A stretch of DNA of 64,000 bases from an uncultured Roseburia sp. GTDB taxonomy: Bacteria; Bacillota; Clostridia; Lachnospirales; Lachnospiraceae. The notes below the pieces were generated by a model that worked only from the letters and a program-made list of their open reading frames with translations, was not told the origin of the DNA and ran no database searches. The position numbers and the translations under genes are program-made. The stretch spans positions 1 through 64,000 of the forward strand of contig CANRSX010000004.1 of the NCBI GenBank assembly GCA_947642555.1, written 5' to 3'. The first letter of the stretch is position 1; each line of letters begins with the position of its first letter. Shown here one piece after another: positions 1 to 7,777 of this stretch.

Positions 1-92
1 TTTATCAACCACCTTTCTTGGGATTCCCTATGTTTGTATTATACAGGAAGCTCCTGATTCAGATTCCGATAAAACGGAAATTATTGCGATCA

Positions 93-503
93 TTATAAAC
101 ATTTTACCTCTAACAGTTTCACAACATCTTCATAGTGTTCCTGGCAGGTCACCCTATAATGGATCCAGCCGCCATCACCACAAGGATATTTATGATCAAT
201 GTGTTCCCGGGTGTATTTTTTCAGCTCCTCATAAACTGTTGCATACTGTGCATCTGTTAATCTCATCATAACTGTAAATGCGCCATTTTCTGCAAAGATA
301 TTACACATCAGCTTTTTCTTTTTATAATGTCCGATTCCCCAGCCGTATTTGTTGCCATAAGGGAAAACAACTTTCTGCTCTGTATGAAACGTAGCAGTCA
401 GCCAGTCATTGATCATGGAAAAGCGTTCTGCATTGTCCGCACAATACGTTGTCATTTCCTCTACGGTTGGAATAACCTGCTTATTCAGCATTCTCTCGTA
501 CAT
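93..503 (-). CDS. DUF3788 family protein
   Basis: A 136-residue cytosolic protein with no signal peptide or membrane segment. The central part (about residues 48-85, with YGWGIGHYKKKKLMC) matches what I know of the DUF3788 family, small soluble proteins of unknown biochemical role that are common in Firmicutes and Bacteroidetes. The length is normal for that family. The ATG at 503 has a good ribosome site (GGAGGGCGGCT) just upstream. The gene is markedly more AT-rich than the genes beyond 2459, as are its two neighbours, so the three may have been acquired together. About 140 bases separate it from the next gene, which ends in its own hairpin, so it is probably transcribed separately. No function is assigned. 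Confidence 0.8.
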   Translation of the reverse strand: MYERMLNKQVIPTVEEMTTYCADNAERFSMINDWLTATFHTEQKVVFPYGNKYGWGIGHYKKKKLMCNIFAENGAFTVMMRLTDAQYATVYEELKKYTREHIDHKYPCGDGGWIHYRVTCQEHYEDVVKLLEVKCL

Positions 504-602
504 AGCCGCCCTCCAATTTTAAGTATAACACACATATCCTGACATCCTTTGTCAGGTTTTATTTTAGATATAAATTTCTTGTGCCTGTAAAGCTAAAACA
601 GC

Positions 603-634
603 AGAGGGGGCTGGTAAAACCAGTCCCCCCTCTT
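603..634 (-). terminator. hairpin terminator after the DUF4365 pair
   Basis: A GC-rich inverted repeat (gaggggg-ctgg, loop taaaa, ccag-tccccc) lies directly after the stop of the 641-1798 gene. On the plus strand it is followed by TCTTTT and on the minus strand by a weaker T-rich stretch, so it could work in both directions. Confidence 0.6.
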
Positions 635-640
635 TTCGTA

Positions 641-1798
641 TCACTCAATAATATGAAAAGAATCGCAGGTAATGTGAAAATTACGCTTTCCATGATTATG
701 AACATCACCAACTATTTCAATATAACTTCCCTTCCTGTGCGCTTCAATTGCTTTATCATAGTCTTCCCTTGTCAAAGTTATTGCTGCCTGTTTTTTCCTG
801 TCGCTGTCATCCAGATAAACTACTGTTATTTTCCCCGAAGTCCTTTTCGAAAGATCCGGCGCGGAGTCAAGCGCTTTGATTCTTCCGACTATTTTTGTCT
901 TTTCCCTGTTTGTTTCCCTAAGCTTTTCTATCGCCGTGGATATTGGCTGATAATAATTATTTGACAGCAGAATCCGGTCCATGACAGATCTGTTTTTCTT
1001 TACTGCCGGCGACCACTGTGCCATGAATTCAACCTCTGCCCCATCTTCACTAAGGTTCAGACCTGTCAGCGCTTCATAAAAATTTACGCTGATAATCGAC
1101 GTTTCATTTTCCTCAGTAAGCTTCTCATATTCCCCTTTATCGATATTGCTTTTTATTGTAGAAATATTTGTCATGATCCTGTTTGTCACTTTTCTTGTAA
1201 GTGACTCAGCACACTGCTCTTCTTCCGAAAATATACTTAACTGCTTATAGCCATCCACTTCATCCAATTCTGCAAAAGGACACACAACAGATACCACATA
1301 ACTTCCTATTTCAGTCTGTCCGAATTTGCAATTGCTTATAAATTTTGATATTGAATCGTCCGGTCGGCCCTGATGATATCTTTTGGGATGCAGGATATCC
1401 TGTGCTGCTGCCGCAATAAGCTTCTTTGCATTTTCGTAAATCCGAATCGCATCATCAAAAAGAATATTGCCGGCTTCAATATCTTTCCGATCAAAACGTA
1501 TTTTTAAGATATCTGTGTTAGGATTCAGCAGAAAAAGCAGAAGCTGTTCTGTGGACTGTCCTTCGGCAGCTGCTACTGTTTCGATCGCCTGATACATTGC
1601 ACTCCTGTAATCGGATAAACTTTTATCAAGCGGAATATTCACCTGAAACGCCTCTCCGTTATCCTTTATGATCTGATATATCTTTACATATGTTCTCTTT
1701 GTCGGAAAAACATGCCATCCCGTTTCCTTTAAATACCTGTCAAAGGAAAATGGGCTGATTTTTTCTGTCAAATCCATAAAATTTACTGAATATATCAT
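641..1798 (-). CDS. unknown protein coupled to a DUF4365 gene
   Basis: I do not recognise the family with confidence. The start is set at ATG 1798 rather than 1804, because the AGGAGGA site then has normal spacing and the start overlaps the upstream stop as ATGA, which implies translational coupling. The product has 385 residues, is soluble and has no signal peptide. The N-terminal and middle parts are mixed alpha/beta with a helical stretch (FDDAIRIYENAKKLIAAAAQ) and a strand pair (GQTEIGSYVVSVVCP). The last 85 residues (IVGRIKALDS, GKITVVYLDD, YIEIVGDV) alternate strands and glycines like a small beta-barrel or OB-type fold. Base composition is AT-rich like its partner. Because it is locked to a nuclease-like DUF4365 protein, a role as a partner or sensor in a defence or DNA-processing module is plausible, but this is inference only. 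Confidence 0.6.
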   Translation of the reverse strand: MIYSVNFMDLTEKISPFSFDRYLKETGWHVFPTKRTYVKIYQIIKDNGEAFQVNIPLDKSLSDYRSAMYQAIETVAAAEGQSTEQLLLFLLNPNTDILKIRFDRKDIEAGNILFDDAIRIYENAKKLIAAAAQDILHPKRYHQGRPDDSISKFISNCKFGQTEIGSYVVSVVCPFAELDEVDGYKQLSIFSEEEQCAESLTRKVTNRIMTNISTIKSNIDKGEYEKLTEENETSIISVNFYEALTGLNLSEDGAEVEFMAQWSPAVKKNRSVMDRILLSNNYYQPISTAIEKLRETNREKTKIVGRIKALDSAPDLSKRTSGKITVVYLDDSDRKKQAAITLTREDYDKAIEAHRKGSYIEIVGDVHNHGKRNFHITCDSFHIIE

Positions 1799-2304
1799 GG
1801 CCATTCCTCCTTTGCTATTTTTTCCAGTATATTTAACATCGTTTCCCTATTGAAGATATTTTCTTTTGGTATTCTTACATAAACGGAACTATCCTTATCT
1901 TCCTTTTCCTCTCCCGAAAACTCCGCCCAGTACATACATCCTTTTATAAGCAGTTCCTCCGTGCTCCATCTGACCCACTCGCTGTCATCTTCCGGAAGAA
2001 TAAGCAGCCCCAGAATAATCGGCGTCGTCGCACGCATACAAAGATCATTATAATTCTTCACTCTCAGTCTGTAACGTATGTGATCTCCTTTATCTTCATA
2101 CTGTGAGGCTGACGCTGTACTCTTTAATTGTATCCTTACCGATGAATCGCAAAATAATCCCTCGCCAAGAATAATCCGCTTTTTTATAATCCCATCCGTA
2201 CTATCATCGTCATGCCTTTGTATGTCATATGACACACCCGACGCTGCACACAATGCAGCGATATAACTGATATGCAGATCTTCCATTTGCTGTGTTGTGT
2301 GCAT
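1795..2304 (-). CDS. DUF4365 domain protein, PD-(D/E)XK-like
   Basis: A 169-residue protein with the layout of DUF4365, a family related to restriction-endonuclease-like folds. Visible elements are an N-terminal helix with acidic residues (E8, D9), an acidic turn DDDSTDG (D37), and the strand VRIQLKST, where Q59-x-K61 corresponds to the (D/E/Q)-x-K half of the nuclease motif. A later segment (TPIILGLLILPED, SEWVRWS) fits the second half of the domain. The ATG at 2304 follows AAGGGGAAC. The gene overlaps the downstream unknown gene by 4 bases, so both are made from one message. DUF4365 proteins often occur with or fused to defence genes. Metal-dependent nuclease activity is likely but unproven here. 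Confidence 0.7.
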   Translation of the reverse strand: MHTTQQMEDLHISYIAALCAASGVSYDIQRHDDDSTDGIIKKRIILGEGLFCDSSVRIQLKSTASASQYEDKGDHIRYRLRVKNYNDLCMRATTPIILGLLILPEDDSEWVRWSTEELLIKGCMYWAEFSGEEKEDKDSSVYVRIPKENIFNRETMLNILEKIAKEEWP

Positions 2305-2458
2305 TTTAAGTTCCCCTTCCTTTTTTTCTTATTGTATTTCCATGCCCTGGTATGCCGGATAACGTAAAATCTGTCGTTTCCTACTCGTAGAATACCTTAT
2401 TTGGGGTTAGAAATCAACCATTTTCAAAAGTACAGCCTTTGCCAGCGTATATAACTTT

Positions 2459-3523
2459 TTATTTCCCACTCTCAATCCTGATATTCCCGCTGTCGCAGCG
2501 GACCACCACGCTTTTCTCACGGGTCTCCAGCGACCGGTACGCGCTGCCCATATCACGATGATCAATCTCCACATCCCCGAACTCCGTATCCAGGTCAAAC
2601 ATGTACTCCGCCACCGCGCCGGCAAGCGTAAGCTTCACGTCGCCGAAGTCCGAATCAATGGAAAGGGTCGGGATATCCAGCGACCGCAGGATACAGGCCC
2701 CGCTCTCCAGCTCAAAGGTCCCGCCCGCTGCGCTGACCGCTTCTCCTTCCACGTCCCCGAAGGAACTCTTTACGTCAAGGGATGCTGCCGTCACACTTTC
2801 AAGCCGGATCCCACCTGATTCCGACGTGATCTGCGCCTCCCCGCAGGACACATCGCATAGCCGCACCGCGCCGAATTTCTGCACCAGCACCAGCTCTCCC
2901 AGCTCCGACGCCTCCGCCTTAAAATCGCCGCTCTCCATCGTGATCTCCGAGGTCTCTGCCTGAAGATCGGAGAGCTTCACATTTCCAAAATCCGCCTCTA
3001 CGGTAAGGCTCTGCGCCGTTATATCCTTTGCGGCGACCTCACCGCTTCCGTCCGCCAGCCGCACCGTATCAAATTCCGCCCCGGCCGGGACATAGATTGT
3101 GATGTATTCCTCCTCCCACTGTCTCTGCAGATTTCCGCTCCCAATGACCACAAAATTTCCCTGTATCCCCAGGACAGCACGGGTCTTCTTTACCACCTTT
3201 AACATGCCGTCCTCCACATTCACGGAAAACTCACAGTCCTCCGGCACGTTATAAGAAATCCCGTAATGATCGGAGGGCTCGATCACCAGATCCCCGAAAT
3301 CCGTATCCGCGTCGATGCCGGTAAACGCCTCCAGCTCTTTCGTCTCCTTCACATAGTGACATCCCTTCCGTTTTTCTATATTGGGAGAGTTCACCCAGAC
3401 GCCGCCCCGATTCAGGCCCACGCCCCATACCCGGCCCCCCAGCAGATAACCGGCCGCAGACAGCAGCAGTCCCGCGACGATCATCATACAGCAGACCAGC
3501 GACAGTTTTTTCGATCGAAACAT
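2459..3523 (-). CDS. DUF4097 beta-strand repeat protein, membrane anchored
   Basis: The start is placed at ATG 3523, preceded by AAGGGGG and 1 base from the upstream stop. The product has 354 residues with an N-terminal hydrophobic anchor (about residues 5-25) and then a long run of short repeated strands with the pattern FGDV, SGDF and FGNV, which is typical of DUF4097 right-handed beta-helix-like (putative adhesin) domains. The protein should sit outside the membrane. It is the last gene of a padR-DUF1700-DUF4097 cassette that recurs in Firmicutes and is often linked to cell-envelope stress responses. Its precise function is unknown. The base composition returns to the GC-rich background here, so the boundary with the AT-rich left patch lies at about 2300-2460. 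Confidence 0.85.
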   Translation of the reverse strand: MFRSKKLSLVCCMMIVAGLLLSAAGYLLGGRVWGVGLNRGGVWVNSPNIEKRKGCHYVKETKELEAFTGIDADTDFGDLVIEPSDHYGISYNVPEDCEFSVNVEDGMLKVVKKTRAVLGIQGNFVVIGSGNLQRQWEEEYITIYVPAGAEFDTVRLADGSGEVAAKDITAQSLTVEADFGNVKLSDLQAETSEITMESGDFKAEASELGELVLVQKFGAVRLCDVSCGEAQITSESGGIRLESVTAASLDVKSSFGDVEGEAVSAAGGTFELESGACILRSLDIPTLSIDSDFGDVKLTLAGAVAEYMFDLDTEFGDVEIDHRDMGSAYRSLETREKSVVVRCDSGNIRIESGK

Positions 3524-3524
3524 C

Positions 3525-4106
3525 TTATTTTTCCCCCTTCTGCACGATTTTTCCAAATAATTTTACCAGCCAGCCGGTACATCCCCGGATGAGCAGATAC
3601 ATGCCCTGCATCAGCAGGATGCCGGCCCCCACCGCGGCGATCCCCCGCCCGAAGCAGATCAGCGCGTCTCCGATGCTCTGTCCGATCACGGAAAAACCTC
3701 CCACAAAGGCCACGGGCCCGCAGATCACCAGCAGCAGTCCTGCCAGAAAGAGCAGCAGAAGCAGCAGAAGCGCCATCAGGATCATCACAAGCCCGATCAG
3801 CGTCGCCGCTGCAAAGACCGGCAGGGTAAAGGGCGCCGCAAACAGCGCCAGGATCCCGACCCAGACCGCGCTCATGCCCTTTTTTATGCCTGCCACCGGC
3901 TCCGCCGTATTTTTGATCGCGATATCCTGAATGATCTGAGCCGCCGCTTCCTCCGGCATTCCGAGGTCCGCAATCGCCTGCTGCTCCTGCTCTGCGCCCG
4001 CCTCGTCAAAATATTCCTCAAAATATGCCACTGCCCGGTCAAATTCCTCCTTCGGAAGATGACGCAGTCTCTGTTTCAGCAGTTTCATGTACTGTTCCCT
4101 GTTCAT
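3525..4106 (-). CDS. DUF1700 domain membrane protein
   Basis: The start is ATG 4106, giving MNREQYMKLLKQRLRHLP with an upstream GAGGGAGGAA. The longer reading upstream overlaps padR and has no such site. The product has 193 residues. The N-terminal 60 residues form the amphipathic DUF1700 helical domain (PKEEFDRAVAYFEEYFDEAG, then LGMPEEAAAQIIQDI). The C-terminal part contains several hydrophobic helices. DUF1700 proteins are commonly encoded immediately after a PadR repressor and before a DUF4097 protein, as here, where the gene starts inside the end of padR. It is likely to act with them at the membrane, and the role is not known. Confidence 0.85.
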   Translation of the reverse strand: MNREQYMKLLKQRLRHLPKEEFDRAVAYFEEYFDEAGAEQEQQAIADLGMPEEAAAQIIQDIAIKNTAEPVAGIKKGMSAVWVGILALFAAPFTLPVFAAATLIGLVMILMALLLLLLLFLAGLLLVICGPVAFVGGFSVIGQSIGDALICFGRGIAAVGAGILLMQGMYLLIRGCTGWLVKLFGKIVQKGEK

Positions 4107-4425
4107 GTTCTGGATTCCCTCCTCCCTCAATAATCCGTGCAATCTGTTCCTGGTACGCCTGCCACTCCCGCGCAAGCATCTGATAATACCCCCTGCCCTG
4201 CTCCGTCATCCGGTAATACTTCCGGTTCCGGCCCTGATACTGCCTGTCGTACGCCTCGATACAGCGGTTTTCCGACAGACGCTTTAAGACCGGATAGAGC
4301 GCCGAGTCCTTGAGCCCGGACACCGGCCGGATCCTCTGGCTGATCTGATAGCCGTAGCTGTCCTCCTGATCCACAATCGAGAGAATCAGAAGCTCGAGCA
4401 GAGGCGGTGTCAGAGAAAAAATCAT
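4039..4425 (-). CDS. PadR family transcriptional repressor
   Basis: A 128-residue winged-helix protein. Residues 1-80 show the PadR pattern: LLELLILSIV, the DSYGYQIS segment, recognition helix SALYPVLKRL, and wing RKYYRMTEQGRGYY. A short dimerisation helix follows, and the last 30 residues are polar and probably disordered. It is the first gene of the cassette and overlaps DUF1700 by 68 bases in another frame, so the tail is also the leader of the next gene. PadR proteins usually repress their own operon. The very AT-rich stretch 4470-4540 just upstream is the probable promoter-operator region, though no clear inverted repeat was singled out. Confidence 0.88.
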   Translation of the reverse strand: MIFSLTPPLLELLILSIVDQEDSYGYQISQRIRPVSGLKDSALYPVLKRLSENRCIEAYDRQYQGRNRKYYRMTEQGRGYYQMLAREWQAYQEQIARIIEGGGNPEHEQGTVHETAETETASSSEGGI

Positions 4426-4540
4426 GCGATCGCCTCCTGTTTCTGTTTTCTGTTCCAGTGGGTTACATATACTTTTTTATTTATATATATGATTTTTCTA
4501 TATTATATATTGTATAATATGCTTTGTCAAGATATATATT

Positions 4541-4573
4541 AAAAAAGACGGCATACCATACGGTACACCGTCG
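4541..4573 (-). terminator. intrinsic terminator of the esterase/ABC operon
   Basis: Read on the minus strand, the stem ACGGTGTACC with loop GTAT and GGTATGCCGT is followed directly by TTTTTT. It lies 17 bases after the stop of the esterase gene and separates that operon from padR. Confidence 0.85.
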
Positions 4574-4589
4574 TTTCATCTTCTGTTAT

Positions 4590-5900
4590 TTATTCCGCTC
4601 CCGGCCTTCTCCAGCCATAGTGCAGCCGCTCGCTTCTCCAGTCCATCCGTCCGCTTGTCAGCGCCGCCATCGGGTTTGCCGGATCAGGCTTCTCATAAGA
4701 AGTCGGGATCAGGCTCGTGGTCAGCTCCTTTCCATAAAAGATCCGGTCACAGAAATCCGCGACGACAAGCCAGTCGCTGCCCTTGTACTCATGGCCGCCC
4801 TCGCGCAGATGCAGCGCGTTTTTTCCGTCCGCGCCGAGGAACTGATACACCTCGTCCGCCGCCATCCAGGTAATCTGGGTACCGAACGGGTTCGCCCAGG
4901 TATCGCCCAGGCCGTCGGTCGTGATCAGCGCGCGCGGCGCGATCAGGGCCTTTACGGTGTGCAGGTCAAACGGCAGGTACTCCTCGTCCCTGGTAATACC
5001 AAGCTTTTCGGGCTTTATCGCGCCCATCATCTCCTTCATGGCTTCCATCTGATTCTCCGCCACCTTCATCGTCGCACGCGTCACGTCCGTCTGACGGCAG
5101 CCAAATTTCCCGAACTCGTCGTTCCACCAGAACGGGAAGAAATCAGCGATGCTGCCCGCTGTCTCGCAGACGGCGGTTCCCTCGCCCAAACGACCGCCGA
5201 GATAACGGAAGCATCCGGCGCCGCCGCAGCCCGAACCGCTCGCCGCACACAGCGCGATCCGCTCGTCATAAATCGCTGCACACAGCGCCACCTTTCCGCC
5301 CCGGGAATGGCCGGTCGCCACGATTTTTTCCATATCCGCGTAGTCCGTGGTCGCAAGATAATCAATGATCCTGCTGTGTCCCCAGCTCCACATCGCGATC
5401 GCGCCCCAGTCATACTCCGGGTATGCCGTTGCAAGCGGGCCGCTCATCGCCTTCGCGGAATCCGCCGCCAGATCCTCCTTGTCAAACTCCGCGACCGCAT
5501 AGCCGTGTTCCACGACCACCTTCTCCTCCTCGGGGCAGCCGTAGCGTCCCTTAAACTGGTTCCAGGTGATCACCGGTACCTTTCCCTCGCGGGCCGGCCT
5601 TGTCATGTGCACCAGCATCGATACCTGATGCTCCGGAAGGTCATCCGGCCCGAACGTGATGCGGATCGTCTCAGCGATCGCCGCTCCACCGTAAATCCTC
5701 CTGGAATACAGAAGCTCTCCCTTCGTATTCGCCGGCGCGGGCGGCATGTGGCCGTACATGTAATGCGCCAGCATTTCCTTTAAATATTCCCGCTGCGCGG
5801 GCCATTCCTCCGCGGTCTTAACCCGGCTCCCGTCCGGCTTTACAAACGGATCCGGCAGCTCGCAGATGCGCGGCAGCTCCTCTTTGGATAAAAATTTCAT
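4590..5900 (-). CDS. CE15-like glucuronoyl esterase (alpha/beta hydrolase)
   Basis: The start is ATG 5900, overlapping the upstream permease stop as ATGA. The longer frame upstream runs inside the permease. The product has 436 residues. It shows the alpha/beta hydrolase nucleophile elbow GHSRGGK (Ser199), the following SGSGCGGAGCFRY segment typical of CE15 and related esterases, and a late His in GGHEYKGSDW that completes the triad. CE15 enzymes cleave esters of 4-O-methyl-glucuronate. No signal peptide is visible, so it should act in the cytoplasm on an oligosaccharide imported by the transporter it is coupled to. It is the last gene of the operon, before a terminator. The exact ester substrate cannot be told from sequence. 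Confidence 0.75.
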   Translation of the reverse strand: MKFLSKEELPRICELPDPFVKPDGSRVKTAEEWPAQREYLKEMLAHYMYGHMPPAPANTKGELLYSRRIYGGAAIAETIRITFGPDDLPEHQVSMLVHMTRPAREGKVPVITWNQFKGRYGCPEEEKVVVEHGYAVAEFDKEDLAADSAKAMSGPLATAYPEYDWGAIAMWSWGHSRIIDYLATTDYADMEKIVATGHSRGGKVALCAAIYDERIALCAASGSGCGGAGCFRYLGGRLGEGTAVCETAGSIADFFPFWWNDEFGKFGCRQTDVTRATMKVAENQMEAMKEMMGAIKPEKLGITRDEEYLPFDLHTVKALIAPRALITTDGLGDTWANPFGTQITWMAADEVYQFLGADGKNALHLREGGHEYKGSDWLVVADFCDRIFYGKELTTSLIPTSYEKPDPANPMAALTSGRMDWRSERLHYGWRRPGAE

Positions 5901-6781
5901 TCCTTTACACCCCCTATCATCATTCCGGTCACAAAATATTTCTGCACAAACGGATAAATACATAAAATCGGCACCGTCGATACAACGATTGTAGCATATT
6001 TTACAATTTCCGCAAGCGCCGTCACGTTTGTCGCATCGCCCGCCGTCGCCAGAATCGACTCCGACGAGCTCGTCAGCAGAATCTCCCGCAGGAAAATCTG
6101 TAACGGGAACAGCGTCCGCGTCCGCAGAAAGATCGTCGGCAGCAGCCACTCATTCCAGCGGGATACCGCGTAAAACAGTACAATTACAGCTGTAGACGCC
6201 TTGCTCAGCGGAATCATAATCTTCGTCAGACAGGTAAATTCCGACGCCCCATCCATCTTTGCCGCCTCGATCAGGCTCTCCGGGATACTGTCAAACGCGG
6301 ATCTCAGCACAATCACATTGTAAGTGCTCAAGGCCGTCGGCAGAAGCACCGCCCAGCGCGTATCCATTATCCCCAGCTGCTGTACCCACAGATACATCGG
6401 GATCAGGCCGCCGTTAAAATACATAGTAAACATAATGATAAGCGTCAGCGGCTTGCGGAACATGTAATGCTTCCGCGACAGCACATACGCCCCCAGGAAC
6501 GTAAAGCACATGCTGATCATCGTACCGGCCACCACATAAAAAATTGTATTCATGTATCCGGTCGCAATATCCTTTGTGAACACCTGGCGGTATGCTGTGA
6601 GGTCAAATCCGGCGGGCTTTAGCAGAATCGCAAAATCATGCTTGATAAACTGATTCGGATCGCTGAAGGAAGCCAGCACCACATACAAAAACGGATACAG
6701 GCACACGATTCCGACAAACGTCAGAAGTATAATGTTAAACACGTCAAATGCCCGCTCTCCGGCTGATTTTTTCCTGTTCAT
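5897..6781 (-). CDS. carbohydrate ABC permease, LplC/YtcP type
   Basis: The start is ATG 6781, with the strong site AAAGGAGG placed over the stop of the preceding gene. The product has 294 residues with six predicted membrane helices and the EAA loop (ESLIEAAKMDGASEFTCLTKIMIPLSK), which contacts the ATPase. The sequence type is the LplC/YtcP group that works with LplB-like permeases and large LplA-like binding proteins to import oligosaccharides, often pectin- or uronate-derived. No ATPase is encoded here. Such systems usually share a general MsmX-like ATPase encoded elsewhere. Coupling to the CE15-like esterase suggests that the cargo carries an ester. Confidence 0.9.
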   Translation of the reverse strand: MNRKKSAGERAFDVFNIILLTFVGIVCLYPFLYVVLASFSDPNQFIKHDFAILLKPAGFDLTAYRQVFTKDIATGYMNTIFYVVAGTMISMCFTFLGAYVLSRKHYMFRKPLTLIIMFTMYFNGGLIPMYLWVQQLGIMDTRWAVLLPTALSTYNVIVLRSAFDSIPESLIEAAKMDGASEFTCLTKIMIPLSKASTAVIVLFYAVSRWNEWLLPTIFLRTRTLFPLQIFLREILLTSSSESILATAGDATNVTALAEIVKYATIVVSTVPILCIYPFVQKYFVTGMMIGGVKE

Positions 6782-6792
6782 CGCTTCCTCCT

Positions 6793-7716
6793 TTACCACA
6801 GACTCGTCTCGCTGACCTTCGCACTGATCTTATTCACCACAATTACCAGAAGGAAATTCACAATGGAATTGACCAGGCTTACCGCCGCACTGAAGCTGAA
6901 ATTTGATTCAATCAGACCCTTGCGGTAGACAAATGTGGAAATGACATCCGCGGTCTCATAGGTATTTGTGTTATACAAAAGCAGAATCTTGTCATAGCCC
7001 ACGGACATAAACTGTCCCACGCGAAGGATAAACATAATAATGATCGTCGGCAGAAGCCCCGGCAGCGTGACGTTTAAGATCTTTCGGAACCTTCCGGCCC
7101 CGTCCACCGACGCCGCGTCATACAGCGTCGGGTCAATTCCGGACAGGGCCGCCAGGTAGATAATGGAGTTCCAGCCGATCGTCTGCCACAGATCACTGAT
7201 CACATAGATCGGACGGAACCGTGCCGGATTGATCAGCATCGTCTCCGGCGTTCCTCCGAAAAACGCGATGATCGCATTGATCAGTCCGGTGCTCTGCGTA
7301 AACTCCTTGATGATACCGCAGATCACGACCAGCGAGATAAAATGCGGCAGATAGCTCACCGTCTGCACGGTTTTCTTAAAGGCTTTGTTCTTCACCTCAT
7401 TCAGCAGCAGCGCAAACAGAATCGGCGCCGGGAAGCACACAAGGATGGTATACAGGCTGATCAGCAGCGTGTTGCGCAGCGTGCGCCAGAAATACGGCCC
7501 GGTAAAAAAACTCTGAAAATGCTTAAACCCCGCCCACGGGCTTCCCCATATCCCGGCTCCCAGGTTAAAATCCTTAAACGCAATCTGCAATCCGTAGATC
7601 GGAATATAGGAAAAACAGATGTAAAACGCAAGCACGGGGATCGCCATCAGGTAGATGCCGCGGTTTTTCCTCAGATCGCGCTTCGCTCTGCTAAAAAAAC
7701 GTTCTTTTTTCTCCAT
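6793..7716 (-). CDS. ABC permease, LplB/YtcO type
   Basis: A 307-residue membrane protein whose N-terminus (MEKKERFFSRAKRDLRKNRGIYLMAIPVLAFYICFSYIP) and six-helix layout fit the LplB family of sugar permeases. The EAA loop reads DAASVDGAGRFRKILNVTLPGL. It is the partner of the permease at 5897-6781, which starts 11 bases after its stop. It follows the binding-protein gene after a 61-base gap that contains a strong hairpin. Confidence 0.9.
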   Translation of the reverse strand: MEKKERFFSRAKRDLRKNRGIYLMAIPVLAFYICFSYIPIYGLQIAFKDFNLGAGIWGSPWAGFKHFQSFFTGPYFWRTLRNTLLISLYTILVCFPAPILFALLLNEVKNKAFKKTVQTVSYLPHFISLVVICGIIKEFTQSTGLINAIIAFFGGTPETMLINPARFRPIYVISDLWQTIGWNSIIYLAALSGIDPTLYDAASVDGAGRFRKILNVTLPGLLPTIIIMFILRVGQFMSVGYDKILLLYNTNTYETADVISTFVYRKGLIESNFSFSAAVSLVNSIVNFLLVIVVNKISAKVSETSLW

Positions 7717-7736
7717 AGAATACCATACCTTCCCAG

Positions 7737-7760
7737 GGCCTGCGGAACATTCCGCAGGCC
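7737..7760 (-). other. intercistronic hairpin between binding protein and permeases
   Basis: A perfect 10-bp stem (ggcctgcgga, loop acat, tccgcaggcc) lies between the binding-protein stop and the permease start. It has no T-run, so it is more likely an mRNA-stabilising or expression-ratio element than a full terminator. Confidence 0.6.
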
Positions 7761-7777
7761 GGCTCTGATTTTATTCC

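Noticed and set aside
4524-5783. A 419-residue open frame on the plus strand
   Set aside because: It lies opposite the esterase gene, is very rich in Arg and His as expected for the complement of a GC-rich gene, and has no ribosome site.
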